Assembly (NCBI GenBank): GCA_944392485.1
Contig: CALXWO010000008.1
Span: 1-64,000, forward strand
Length of the DNA: 64,000 nt
From: an uncultured Clostridia bacterium
GTDB taxonomy: Bacteria > Bacillota > Clostridia > TANB77 > CAG-508
Direction of reading: 5' to 3'
The notes beneath the pieces were generated by a model. It was given only the letters and a program-made list of their open reading frames with translations, had not been told where the DNA came from and made no database searches. Below, in pieces: positions 8,838-17,366 of this stretch. Every line of letters begins with the position of its first letter. Position 1 is the stretch's first letter. Both the position numbers and the translations under genes were made by a program.

Positions 8838-8870
8838 TTACCAGTAGAAAAACTTACGGGAGGACTGAAA

Positions 8871-9407
8871 ATGGGGGATTTTAACAATACAAAAAAAGTA
8901 TGTGGATTTTATGTAAGTAGCATGCATTTAATAACAATGATTTTACCATACATAAAAAAACAAACAGAAAAAAATATAAAAATACAAACAGTTCTAGAAT
9001 TTAATTTAAAAGAAAATGTAAGTAAAGTTTTATCTAAATTAGTAATAAAAGAAGAAGAAAAACAAAAAATATTAAACATTAATTGGGAAAGCACAAAAAT
9101 AGAAAAATATAGCAGTATAGAGAAAAAACTAAATAAAATCTTGGAACAAAACAAAAAAATAAATATTTTAATTAGTGGTAGTAAAAGATACATATCAGAA
9201 ATCAACAATATTTTAAATAAATTTTTAAGTAAAAATTATAAAAAATTATATGAAAAAGATATTACTATAATTAATTGTTTTGAAGTAAACGAATTTGATA
9301 ATAATATAAGAGAAATATTAGATTCACATGAATTTATTTTAAATACATCTGGTGTTCATAAAAAAGAGGATATATTTGAAGATTATAAAAAGAAAAGAAT
9401 AACTTAA
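8871..9407 (+). CDS. Conserved-looking hypothetical protein, 178 residues
   Basis: I do not recognise a family. The protein is Lys/Asn/Ile-rich, cytoplasmic, with no membrane segment. It begins with a CGFYVSSMHLITMILPYI segment. Its middle has alternating beta/alpha character (INILISGSKRYISEINNIL, then DITIINCFEVNEFD), suggesting a small Rossmann-like fold, and a HEFILNTSGVHKKED segment is near the C terminus. It has its own near-consensus promoter, GGGAGG RBS and terminator, so it is a well-formed monocistronic gene divergent from spoIIR. The function is unknown. Confidence 0.6.
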   Translation: MGDFNNTKKVCGFYVSSMHLITMILPYIKKQTEKNIKIQTVLEFNLKENVSKVLSKLVIKEEEKQKILNINWESTKIEKYSSIEKKLNKILEQNKKINILISGSKRYISEINNILNKFLSKNYKKLYEKDITIINCFEVNEFDNNIREILDSHEFILNTSGVHKKEDIFEDYKKKRIT

Positions 9408-9442
9408 AAAAAGCTAAAATATTAATTATTTTAGCTTTTTTG
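9408..9442 (+). terminator. Terminator after the 8871 gene
   Basis: AAAGCTAAAAT / ATTTTAGCTTT hairpin followed by T6, directly after the stop codon. Confidence 0.85.
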
Positions 9443-9479
9443 TTTGTAACATAAATTACAATTTATTAATATCATTTTA

Positions 9480-9506
9480 TTGACGAAAAATACAAATTGA
9501 TATAAT
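9480..9506 (+). promoter_or_regulatory. Promoter for the UDPGP-family gene
   Basis: TTGACG (9480-9485) and TATAAT (9501-9506). The spacer is 15 bases, or 17 if TAATAT is used as -10. GGAGG follows before the TTG start at 9540. Confidence 0.6.
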
Positions 9507-9539
9507 ATAAAATAGGAATAAAAAAGGAGGTAAAACACT

Positions 9540-10797
9540 TTGAATATAGATGAATCATACAATAAAGCAAAAAAAATTTTAGAAAAATATAATCAGACTC
9601 ATTTATTATCACAATACGAAAAATTAGACAATAAAAAAAAGGAATATTTATTAAACCAAATTATTAATATAGATTTTGACCAAATAAATAAATTATATGA
9701 ACAAACAAAAAAGGAAATTAAAGCAGAAGTAGAAAAAATTGAACCTATTTCATATATAGAAAAAGAAAAATTAACAGAAGAAGAAAAAGAAAAATATTTT
9801 ACAATAGGAGAAGATGAGATAAAAAAAGGCAAACTTGCAGTAGTTACAATGGCTGGTGGGCAAGGTACAAGACTCCGGGCATAACGGACCAAAAGGAACA
9901 TATATATTGAATGTACAACCTAAAGCTAAATCTCTATTTGAAATATTATGTGACAATTTAAAAAATGCAAAAAATAAATATAATGTAATTATTCCATGGT
10001 ATATAATGACAAGCAGAGAAAACAATGCACAAACAGTAGAATTTTTTGAGAACAACAATTATTTTAACTATCCAAAAGAAGCAATAAAATTTTTTATTCA
10101 AGGGGAATTACCTATGGTAGACACTGCTGGAAAAATATTACTAAATGAAGATGGAATAATTAAAGAAGCAGCAGACGGCCACGGTGGAATTTTCGAGGCA
10201 ATGTTTAAAAACAATATTATAAATGATATGAAAGAAAAAGAAGTGGAATGGATATTTATAGGACCTATTGATAATCCACTTATAAAAATGGTTGATGAAA
10301 TTTTTATAGGACTTGCAAAAGAAAAAAATATGAAGGGTGCAGGAAAATCTTTAGTAAAAGCAAGCCCAGAAGAGAAAGTAGGAGTATTTTGCAAAAAAAA
10401 TGGTAAGCCTAGTGTAATAGAGTATACAGAAATAAGTAAGGAAATGGCAAATAAAGTAGATAAAGATGGTAATTTACTTTATGGAGAATCTCATATAAAC
10501 TGTAATATGTTTAATATTAAAGGATTAGAACTTATAGGAAATAAAAAACTTCCATACCATAGTGCGTTTAAAAAAGCAAATTACATTAATGATAGTGGAA
10601 AAATTGTAAAACCAGAAGAACCCAACAGCTATAAATTTGAAAGCTTTATATTTGACGCATTTAACAATTTGGACGATATGCTTATTTTTAGAGTAAAAAG
10701 GGAAGAGGAGTTTGCACCAGTAAAAAATAAAGACGGAAATGACAGCCCTAAAACAGCAGTAGAACTATATAATAAATTTAATGCCAACAAATTGTAA
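9540..10797 (+). CDS. UTP-sugar-1-phosphate uridylyltransferase (UDPGP family), read through a +1 shift at CGG
   Basis: A UDPGP-type pyrophosphorylase (UDP-GlcNAc/UDP-glucose class) that makes a UDP-sugar from UTP and a sugar 1-phosphate. Start is TTG 9540 behind GGAGG. At 9876 the in-frame codon is CGG, inside the nucleotide-binding loop. Skipping C9876 gives MAGGQGTRL-G-HNGPKGTY, the family signature, and opens the frame to 10797 (418 residues). Without it translation stops eight bases later, at the TAA at 9882. Later motifs are ADGHGG, FIGPIDNPL and CNMFNIKGLE. The stop codon lies inside a dispersed palindrome. The neighbour is phosphoglucomutase, which supplies the sugar 1-phosphate. Confidence 0.87.
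9876..9879 (+). other. CGG(G) +1 recoding site in the UDPGP-family gene
   Basis: Context CTC CGG GCA TAA. Skipping C9876 restores the Gly of the GGQGTRLG nucleotide-binding loop. The zero-frame stop follows one codon after the CGG. Confidence 0.82.
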
Positions 10798-10955
10798 TTT
10801 GCTTTGCAAATTACAATAGTGAAGAACTAAAAGTGAAAAGTGAATAGTAAATGAAGATTTTTTGTTGGACCAACAAAAAATCAACAATTACTTTTAACTC
10901 TTCACTCTTAACTTTTAACTGTAATTTGTATAAATAAATTTATACAAATTACAAA
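10788..10955. repeat. Dispersed composite palindrome, type 1, copy 1
   Basis: Three parts: a short palindrome ATTGTAATTTGC-TTTGCAAATTACAAT; a long imperfect hairpin whose arms are AGTGAAAAGTGAATAG-like repeats meeting at GATTTTTTGTTGG / CCAACAAAAAATC; and a closing palindrome GTAATTTGTATAAA / TTTATACAAATTAC. Near-identical copies are at 13479-13648 (inverted) and 15077-15246. The left end overlaps the 3' end of the UDPGP gene. Confidence 0.85.
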
Positions 10956-10970
10956 ATAGGAGGAATTAAA

Positions 10971-12695
10971 ATGGATTATTTAAAAAAATATAATGAATGG
11001 CTAGAAAGCCATGAAATTGATGAAGAAACAAAAGAAGAATTAAGAAAAATTAAAAACAATGAAAAAGAAATAAAAGATAGGTTCTATAAAGATTTAGAAT
11101 TTGGAACAGCAGGATTAAGAGGAGTTGTGGGTGCAGGAACAAATAGAATGAATAAATATACTGTTGGGAAGGCAACACAAGGTCTTGCAAATTATATAGT
11201 AAAAAATAATGGACAAGATAGAGGTGTAGCAATAGCATATGATTCAAGACATATGTCAAAAGAGTTTAGCAAACTAGTGTGTTTAATTTTAAATGCAAAT
11301 GGAATAAAAACATATAGATTTGAATCTGTAAGACCAACACCAGAATTATCATATACAGTAAGAAAATTAAATTGTATTTCTGGCATTGTAATTACAGCCA
11401 GCCATAATCCACCAGCATATAATGGATATAAAGTTTATTGGGAAGATGGAGCACAAATATCAAATCCTGTAGACGAAGAAATAACTAAGTCAGTAAATTC
11501 AATATTAAACTATTCAGAAATAAAGCAAATTAAAGAAGAGGATGCAGTAAAAAGTGGCTTATATAATATAATAGGAGAAGAGATAGACAATGGTTATATT
11601 AACTATTTAAAATCTATTTCATTAAATCCAGAAGCAATAAAAAAACAAGGAGATGAATTAAAAATAGTTTATACACCTCTTCACGGAACAGGGGGTAAAC
11701 TTGCAAAAAGGATATTACAAGAATTAGGATTTTCAAAAGTATATGTTGTAAAGGAACAAGCTGAGCCTAATGGAGACTTCCCAACAGTAAGTTATCCAAA
11801 CCCAGAAGATCCAAGTACATTTGATTTAGCATTAAAACTTGCAAAAGAAGTGGATGCAGATATAGTTATTGCAAATGATCCAGACGCAGATAGAATTGGA
11901 TTACATGTAAAAGATGCAAAAACAGGAGAATATGTATTATTTAATGGAAACATGATAGGGCTTACAGTGGCAGAATATTTAATAACACAAAAAAGAGAAA
12001 AAGGATTATTAAATGAAAATTCAGCATTAATAAAAACAATAGTTTCATCAAACATGACAGATAGAATATGTGAAAAAAACAATGTAGCATTATTTGAAGT
12101 ACTAACAGGTTTTAAAAATATAGCAGCAAAAATAAAAGAATTTGACAAGTATAATACATATAAATGTATTATGGGATTTGAAGAAAGTTATGGATGCCTA
12201 GTAGGAGACGAGGTAAGAGACAAAGACGGAATTGCAGCATTAATGATTCTTTCAGAAGCGGCAGCATTTTATAAAAATAAAGGTTTAACTTTATGGGACA
12301 ATATGAAAGAAATGTACAAAAAATATGGATATTATAAAGAAAGCCTAATAGCAATAGTACTAGAAGGTGCAGATGGAGCACAAAAAATAAAAAATATGAT
12401 GGAAGACTTAAGAGCAAATCCTCCTGCATTTATTTCAGATAGCAAAGTTTTAAAAATAAGAGATTACTTAACAGGAACAATTAAAAATATAGAAGAAAAC
12501 AAAACAGAAGAAAAAGAACTACCAAAATCAAACGTACTTTATTTTGAATTAGAAAATGATTATTGGGTTGCAGCAAGACCATCTGGAACAGAACCAAAAA
12601 TTAAATTCTATACAGGAGTAAGAGGAAATAATTTGGAAGATGCAGAAAATAAACTCAATAAATTAACAGAAGGAGTAAAAAAACTAATTCGATAA
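10971..12695 (+). CDS. pgcA: Phospho-sugar mutase (alpha-phosphoglucomutase, PgcA family)
   Basis: Interconverts glucose 6-phosphate and glucose 1-phosphate. 574 residues, normal for this family. Motifs: FGTAGLRGVVGAGTNRMN near residue 45, catalytic phosphoserine loop ITASHNPPAYNGYK (about 140-153), metal loop ANDPDADRIG (about 301-310), sugar-binding GFEESYG (about 401-407), and phosphate-binding RPSGTEPKIKFY near the C terminus. Start at ATG 10971 behind AGGAGG. With the upstream UDPGP gene it would feed UDP-glucose to glycolipid and teichoic acid synthesis. Confidence 0.93.
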   Translation: MDYLKKYNEWLESHEIDEETKEELRKIKNNEKEIKDRFYKDLEFGTAGLRGVVGAGTNRMNKYTVGKATQGLANYIVKNNGQDRGVAIAYDSRHMSKEFSKLVCLILNANGIKTYRFESVRPTPELSYTVRKLNCISGIVITASHNPPAYNGYKVYWEDGAQISNPVDEEITKSVNSILNYSEIKQIKEEDAVKSGLYNIIGEEIDNGYINYLKSISLNPEAIKKQGDELKIVYTPLHGTGGKLAKRILQELGFSKVYVVKEQAEPNGDFPTVSYPNPEDPSTFDLALKLAKEVDADIVIANDPDADRIGLHVKDAKTGEYVLFNGNMIGLTVAEYLITQKREKGLLNENSALIKTIVSSNMTDRICEKNNVALFEVLTGFKNIAAKIKEFDKYNTYKCIMGFEESYGCLVGDEVRDKDGIAALMILSEAAAFYKNKGLTLWDNMKEMYKKYGYYKESLIAIVLEGADGAQKIKNMMEDLRANPPAFISDSKVLKIRDYLTGTIKNIEENKTEEKELPKSNVLYFELENDYWVAARPSGTEPKIKFYTGVRGNNLEDAENKLNKLTEGVKKLIR

Positions 12696-12702
12696 ATTAA
12701 AA

Positions 12703-12757
12703 AAATAACAATCTTTAAAAGTGTAAAAACACAATTTAAAGATTGTTATTTTTTTTG
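12703..12757. terminator. Bidirectional terminator between pgcA and ttcA-like gene
   Basis: AATAACAATCTTTAAA / TTTAAAGATTGTTATT stem with an inner GTGT-ACAC loop hairpin and a T8 tail. The last codons and stop of the convergent ttcA-like gene lie inside it. Confidence 0.85.
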
Positions 12758-13461
12758 TTCCAACCTTTTATATTACTTCTTTTTATAGCTCCATAAATAT
12801 TTGCTTTTACATTTGGAATTTCTTTTTGAAAATCCCAAATTAATTTTTTCATATTTTCTCTTTTAGAAATCCCATCCATTGGGCAACACTTTGGCATTAC
12901 TTCTATATTATTTTTCTTTATAAATGTTTTAATACTTTTTTCTGGAGCATAAATTAAAGGTCTAATTAAAGTTACTTTTGATCTATCCATATAAGAAATT
13001 GGAGCAAAAGTATTGATGTTACCACCGTATAATAAATTTAAGAAAAAGGTTTCTAAAACATCATCTTCGTTATGACCAAGAGCAATTTTATTGCAACCTT
13101 CTCTTATTGCTGTGCTATTTAGAATGCCTCTTCTAAGATTTGCACATAAGGAGCAAGGATTTTTTTCATTTCTAATATCAAAAACTATTTCTTTTATATG
13201 GCTTTCTTCTTCTATATATTCTACGCCAATATCAGTGCATGTTTTTTTTAAGAAATTACTATTAAAGAATTCAAAACCAGGATTTATGCTAATTGCAATA
13301 ACTTCAAATTTTTTATCATAAAATCTTTGCAAGGCTTTAAGTCCCATAAGAAGAGTAATAGAATCTTTTCCACCAGAAAGACCAACAGCTATTTTATCAC
13401 CTGTTTCAATCATATTATAATCATCAACTGCTTTTCTAATATAGCTTAAAATTCTTTGCAT
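12736..13461 (-). CDS. TtcA-family tRNA thiolation protein (PP-loop ATPase)
   Basis: A 241-residue PP-loop ATPase of the TtcA/TtuA group, which adenylates and thiolates a tRNA base (2-thiocytidine 32 in TtcA). The PP-loop GLSGGKDSITLL is at about residues 29-40. Cys ligands for an iron-sulfur cluster appear as CSLCANLRRG (about 100-109) and CCPMDG, and GHNEDDVLETFFLNLLYGG is typical. The start is ATG 13461 with GGAGGT upstream. Upstream codons in frame belong to the adjacent repeat and are not supported. The exact target nucleotide is inferred. Confidence 0.85.
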   Translation of the reverse strand: MQRILSYIRKAVDDYNMIETGDKIAVGLSGGKDSITLLMGLKALQRFYDKKFEVIAISINPGFEFFNSNFLKKTCTDIGVEYIEEESHIKEIVFDIRNEKNPCSLCANLRRGILNSTAIREGCNKIALGHNEDDVLETFFLNLLYGGNINTFAPISYMDRSKVTLIRPLIYAPEKSIKTFIKKNNIEVMPKCCPMDGISKRENMKKLIWDFQKEIPNVKANIYGAIKRSNIKGWNKKNNNL

Positions 13462-13478
13462 ATTTACCTCCGATAGAT

Positions 13479-13648
13479 AAATTGTAATTTGTATGAATAA
13501 ATTCATACAAATTACAATTAAAAGTTAAGAGTGAAGAGTTAAAAGTAATTGTTGATTTTTTGTTGGAACCAACAAAAAATCTTCATTTACTATTCACTTT
13601 TCACTTTTAGTTCTTCACTATTGTAATTTGCAAAGCAAATTACAATTT
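13479..13648. repeat. Dispersed composite palindrome, type 1, copy 2 (inverted)
   Basis: Reverse orientation of the 10788 element, with the same three-part structure. The loop is GTTGGAACCAAC. It separates the ttcA-like gene from the tRNA-Arg promoter. Confidence 0.85.
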
Positions 13649-13678
13649 GTTTATTATTATAATATGAAAATATAATTC

Positions 13679-13707
13679 TTGTCAAAATCTTTTAATTAGT
13701 GTATAAT
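13679..13707 (+). promoter_or_regulatory. tRNA-Arg promoter
   Basis: TTGTCA (13679-13684), 17-base spacer, TATAAT (13702-13707), 11 bases before the mature tRNA. Confidence 0.75.
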
Positions 13708-13718
13708 ACACAGTGTAT

Positions 13719-13795
13719 GCACTTATAGCTCAGGTGGATAGAGCGCTCCCCTCCTAAGGGAGAGGCCGCTGGTTCGAATCCAGCTAAGTGCACCA
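13719..13795 (+). tRNA. tRNA-Arg(CCU), reads AGG
   Basis: Complete cloverleaf: acceptor GCACTTA / TAAGTGC, D arm, anticodon arm CTCCC-CTCCTAA-GGGAG with anticodon CCT, T arm CTGGTTCGAATCCAG, encoded CCA at 13793-13795. It decodes AGG, not CGG. It is the only arginine tRNA in this window. Confidence 0.95.
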
Positions 13796-13825
13796 AAGCT
13801 AAAAATAATTTATAGCTATTTTTAG

Positions 13826-13860
13826 AATTAAAAGTTAAAAGTTAAAAGTGAAGAGTGAAA
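13826..13860 (+). repeat. Fragment of type 1 repeat arm
   Basis: AAAAGTTAAAAGTTAAAAG followed by TGAAGAGTG, the same iterated unit as in the arms of the three full copies. It now forms the leader of tadA. Confidence 0.55.
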
Positions 13861-14337
13861 ATGCTAGAAAAAGAAAAATTTATGAAAGAAGCTTTGAAAG
13901 AAGCAAAAAAAGCATATAAAAAAGAAGAAATACCTGTAGGTGCAGTTATTATTAAAGATGGAGAAATAATTGCAAGAGCCCATAATTTAAAAGAATCAAA
14001 AAATAGTAGCACAGCACATGCAGAAATATTAGCAATAGAAAAGGCAAATAAAAAATTAAAAGCATGGAGGCTAGAAAATTGCGAAATGTTTATTACATTA
14101 GAGCCATGTATGATGTGCATGGGTGCAATTATTAATTCTAGAATAAAAAAAATATATATAGGAACAATGGATCCAAAAACAGGAGCATGTGAGTCTGTAA
14201 TAGATATAAGAAATTATAAATTTAACCATGTAGTACAAATAGAAAAAGGAATACTAAAAGAAGAATGTGAATACATTTTAAAAGATTTTTTTAAAATGCT
14301 TAGAAAAAGAAACGGAGGAAAAAATGAAACAAAATAG
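13861..14337 (+). CDS. tadA: tRNA-specific adenosine-34 deaminase
   Basis: TadA converts A34 of tRNA-Arg(ACG) to inosine, letting that tRNA read CGU, CGC and CGA but not CGG. 158 residues. The zinc and catalytic motif HAEILAIE (about residues 57-64) and PCMMCMGAI (about 87-95) are intact. ATG 13861 is preferred over the GTG two codons earlier; the RBS (AAGAGTG) is weak and comes from repeat sequence. It overlaps the next gene by 14 bases. The tadA-SRP RNA-dnaX-ebfC-recR order matches Bacillus. Its specificity bears directly on the CGG recoding described for this window. Confidence 0.93.
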   Translation: MLEKEKFMKEALKEAKKAYKKEEIPVGAVIIKDGEIIARAHNLKESKNSSTAHAEILAIEKANKKLKAWRLENCEMFITLEPCMMCMGAIINSRIKKIYIGTMDPKTGACESVIDIRNYKFNHVVQIEKGILKEECEYILKDFFKMLRKRNGGKNETK

Positions 14338-15070
14338 TTTTTCCAAAAAGAGAATTATACATCTGTCTGTTGTTGTATTTGTAGTTGTTATTATAATTTT
14401 AATAGCAGTTTTTTTAATGTTTAAATATCATGTAGAGGGAGAAAAAAATTTACCATTTAAGTTAAGCTCAATTAATATAATAAGTACTGCTGAATCAAAA
14501 CTTTCTCAAGACGAAGAAGAAATATGGCACGCAGGAATATTGCAAAAAAATGATATTTATTTTGTAATAGAAAAAAGCAGTACATATAATAAGCAAGATG
14601 CTATAAAAAGTATTAGCTTCGAAAATTTTGCTATAACAAAAGAAAACGAAAATATTATAGCAGAAATATATAGACCAACTACTTCTATTAGTACATATAA
14701 TTATACAGAGGAATACAAAATAGAGGATTCATTAAAATTTGAAGGAGCACAAAACACAAATATAGAAACCTTGCAAATTAATAATCAAGGGGGATTAATT
14801 GGATTTAGTGTAACACTTGACAACTTAGGAAAATATATTTTTGACACAAATGAAAAAGTACCAAGTGATGGAACTTTACTTGCAAAAGCAGGAATTAAAG
14901 AAGAAGATATAAAATTTAAAATTTCATTTGATTTAATAATAGAAACAGAATCAGAAAATAAATTTAAAGCAAATATAATTCTTGATTTACCTATAGGAAA
15001 TATAACAAAAAATGGTGTTGAAACAATGCAAGACACAGAATTAAATAATATTATATTTAAGAGATTTTAA
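14324..15070 (+). CDS. Hypothetical single-pass membrane protein, 248 residues
   Basis: One N-terminal transmembrane helix (about residues 12-33, basic residues before it) followed by a roughly 210-residue extracytoplasmic part rich in beta-strand, with no cysteine cluster or catalytic motif that I recognise. ATG 14324 lies inside the 3' end of tadA behind ACGGAGGAAAA, so it is translationally coupled to tadA. Followed by a type 1 repeat. The function is unknown. Confidence 0.65.
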   Translation: MKQNSFSKKRIIHLSVVVFVVVIIILIAVFLMFKYHVEGEKNLPFKLSSINIISTAESKLSQDEEEIWHAGILQKNDIYFVIEKSSTYNKQDAIKSISFENFAITKENENIIAEIYRPTTSISTYNYTEEYKIEDSLKFEGAQNTNIETLQINNQGGLIGFSVTLDNLGKYIFDTNEKVPSDGTLLAKAGIKEEDIKFKISFDLIIETESENKFKANIILDLPIGNITKNGVETMQDTELNNIIFKRF

Positions 15071-15076
15071 TTAGAT

Positions 15077-15246
15077 AAATTGTAATTTGCTTTGCAAATT
15101 ACAATAGTGAAAAACTAAAAGTGAAAAGTGAATAGTAAATGAAGATTTTTTGTTGATTTCAACAAAAAATCAACCATTACTTTTAACTCTTCACTCTTAA
15201 CTTTTAACTGTAATTTGTATGAATTTATTCATACAAATTACAATTT
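15077..15246. repeat. Dispersed composite palindrome, type 1, copy 3
   Basis: Same orientation as the 10788 copy, with loop GTTGATTTCAAC. It directly follows the stop of the membrane protein gene. Confidence 0.85.
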
Positions 15247-15272
15247 ATCTTACTGATTTTATTAAAATTCTC

Positions 15273-15301
15273 TTGATAATATCTAAATAAAATTATATAA
15301 T
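15273..15301 (+). promoter_or_regulatory. Promoter of SRP RNA / dnaX operon
   Basis: TTGATA (15273-15278), 17-base spacer, TATAAT (15296-15301). Confidence 0.8.
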
Positions 15302-15309
15302 CTAATAAC

Positions 15310-15440
15310 AAAACAAATGAGTTAACTTTTGTATGGAGAGTAATTCAATAGAAAACTACGAACCTCGTCAGGTCCGGAAGGAAGCAGCGATAAGTAGCTA
15401 AATTCTATGTGAGTTGCTTTCCATAGAGAAGTTAACTTAT
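15310..15440 (+). ncRNA. ffs: Signal recognition particle RNA (bacterial, small type)
   Basis: Contains the invariant SRP helix 8 sequence GTCAGGTCCGGAAGGAAGCAGC region at about 15368-15390 with its GGAA tetraloop. Flanking arms pair: AATAGAA with TTCTATG, TATGGA with TCCATA, and GTTAAC (about 15320) with GTTAAC (15431). Ends are approximate. The RNA extends almost to the dnaX RBS. Confidence 0.9.
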
Positions 15441-15458
15441 AATTTAAGGAGTGAAAAA

Positions 15459-17009
15459 ATGGCATATACAGCATTGTATAGAAAATTTAGGCCCTTAACA
15501 TTTAGCGAAATGGTAGGTCAAGAACATATTACTACAACCTTAAAAAAACAAATAGTTGCTGGTAGAGTAGGACATGCATATTTATTTAATGGTGGAAGAG
15601 GAACAGGAAAGACATCTGCAGCAAAAATTTTAGCACGAGCTGTTAATTGCCTAAACCCTAAGGATGGTGAGCCATGCAATGAATGTGAAATATGCAAGGC
15701 AATACTTTCTGGTTCACTTACAGATGTAATAGAAATGGACGCAGCATCAAATAATAGTGTAGAAGACATACGAAGTATTAGAGAAGAAGTTAATTTTTTG
15801 CCAACTCGTGCAAAATACAGAGTATATATTATTGATGAGGTACATATGCTTTCTACAGGGGCATTTAATGCTTTGTTAAAAACATTAGAAGAGCCACCAG
15901 CACATGTAAAATTTATTTTGGCTACAACAGAACCACAAAAATTGCCAGCTACAATACTTTCTAGGTGTCAGAGATTTGATTTTAAAAGAATTTCTAACGA
16001 AGATGTAATAAAAAGGTTAAAAATAATATGCAATAAAAGCAATATAGATATTACAGAAGATGCATTAAAAATAATTGCAGTTCTTTCAGAAGGAGCAATG
16101 CGTGATGCAATTAGCATACTAGAAAGATGCACAGGAGAAAATAGTGGGGAAATTAACGATAACCAGGTAAGGGAATTAGTAGGAATTCCAAAAACTTCGC
16201 AAATAAATTTAATTGCAAAAGGTATTATTGAGCAAAATACTAATATTGTTATAGAAGAAACAGATAAAATTATAAACGAAGGAAAAGATATTGATAATTT
16301 TTTATGGGAATTAATAAAATATATTAAGGATATATTAGTATACAAATCAAGCAATAATATTGATATATATAATGACCAAGAAAAAGAAAAAATGCTTAGT
16401 TTAGCAAAGATGGTTTCAAAAGAAAAGTTATTAAAATTGATATATGAATTATCGGAGTTAGCTAATTCCATAAAATGGTCTTCACAAAAAACAATTATGT
16501 TTCAAGCAGGAATGATAAAGGCATGTATGAATATAGAATTTAAAAGTGAGGAGCTAGAAAGTAGAAATAATACAATTGATAAAGCACAACAAAATACGGA
16601 AAACAAACATGAAACTACTAAGTTAAACGAGAATAAAAATAATAAAATGGCAGAATCGGTTATACAAAAAAAGGTACAAAACAACAATAGTATTCCTTAT
16701 TGGGACAATGTAATAAATAAAATAAAGCAAAGTGGCAAAATGGGAGTATATGTTAATTTAATAGGAAGTAGAGCACAAGAAGTAAATGACATGGTAATAG
16801 AAATTGAACTTAGCAACCAAAACGATTTTGCAAAAAAAATTTTAGAAACTAAAGAAAACAAGCAAGAAATAGAAAGGATTGTTTCTATAGAAGCAGGAAA
16901 ACCTATGACTGTAAAATTTGTTAGCCCAGATACTAAGAAAAAGGCTAGTAATAATTTAGATAATATGATTAACAGTTTAGATATTCCAATAAATATAATA
17001 GATGAATAA
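15459..17009 (+). CDS. dnaX: DNA polymerase III subunit gamma/tau
   Basis: Clamp-loader ATPase. 516 residues starting at ATG 15459 (AAGGAG upstream). The frame extends back into the SRP RNA, but that part is not coding. Motifs: YRKFRPLTFSEMVGQEH near the N terminus, Walker A GGRGTGKTSAAK (about 42-53), zinc-binding cysteines around CLNPKDGEPCNECEIC, Walker B IIDEVHML, and sensor LATTEPQKLPATILSRCQRFDF. A shortened tau-like C-terminal region follows a low-complexity linker (about 365-425). First gene of the dnaX-ebfC-recR operon. Confidence 0.95.
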   Translation: MAYTALYRKFRPLTFSEMVGQEHITTTLKKQIVAGRVGHAYLFNGGRGTGKTSAAKILARAVNCLNPKDGEPCNECEICKAILSGSLTDVIEMDAASNNSVEDIRSIREEVNFLPTRAKYRVYIIDEVHMLSTGAFNALLKTLEEPPAHVKFILATTEPQKLPATILSRCQRFDFKRISNEDVIKRLKIICNKSNIDITEDALKIIAVLSEGAMRDAISILERCTGENSGEINDNQVRELVGIPKTSQINLIAKGIIEQNTNIVIEETDKIINEGKDIDNFLWELIKYIKDILVYKSSNNIDIYNDQEKEKMLSLAKMVSKEKLLKLIYELSELANSIKWSSQKTIMFQAGMIKACMNIEFKSEELESRNNTIDKAQQNTENKHETTKLNENKNNKMAESVIQKKVQNNNSIPYWDNVINKIKQSGKMGVYVNLIGSRAQEVNDMVIEIELSNQNDFAKKILETKENKQEIERIVSIEAGKPMTVKFVSPDTKKKASNNLDNMINSLDIPINIIDE

Positions 17010-17023
17010 GGGAGGAAAACAAT

Positions 17024-17365
17024 ATGTCAAAAAGAGGTGGATTCCCAGGAATGGGAGGATTTGGAGGAATGAATATTAACCAACTTATGAGAGAAGCAAA
17101 AAAAATGCAAGCAGATTTAGAAAAATCACAAGAAGAGTTACAGGCAAAGGAATTTGAAGCAACAAGCGGTGGAGGAGCAATAAGTGTAAAAGTTGGTGGA
17201 AATAAAGAAATAAAAGAAATAAAAATAAGTAAAGATGTTGTAGATCCTGATGATGTAGAAATGCTACAAGATTTAATAATTACTTGTGTAAACGAAGCAT
17301 TAAGAAAAGTAGATAGTGCACAAAGTGCAAGTATGGGAAAATTTAATATTCCAGGGATGATGTAG
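17024..17365 (+). CDS. Nucleoid-associated protein, YbaB/EbfC family
   Basis: A 113-residue DNA-binding protein. It has a Gly/Met-rich N-terminal tail ([18 protein letters not shown]), a helical segment ([18 protein letters not shown]), and the conserved beta region [26 protein letters not shown]. The position between dnaX and recR is strongly conserved in bacteria. RBS GGGAGG before ATG 17024; recR begins one base after its stop. Confidence 0.93.
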   Translation: MSKRGGFPGMGGFGGMNINQLMREAKKMQADLEKSQEELQAKEFEATSGGGAISVKVGGNKEIKEIKISKDVVDPDDVEMLQDLIITCVNEALRKVDSAQSASMGKFNIPGMM

Positions 17366-17366
17366 T

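Noticed and set aside
9876..9884. prfB-style +1 shift driven by a nearby stop codon
   Set aside because: A stop follows soon in the UDPGP gene and murF, but in tagO, sigE and others the zero-frame stop is many codons away. The common feature is CGG, not a stop.
13861..14337. CGG simply reassigned to glycine as a triplet
   Set aside because: Triplet reassignment would keep the zero frame. At all nine sites homology continues only in the +1 frame.
15414..15458. Upstream TTG start for dnaX
   Set aside because: It lies inside the SRP RNA. ATG 15459 has a good RBS and begins at the conserved N terminus.
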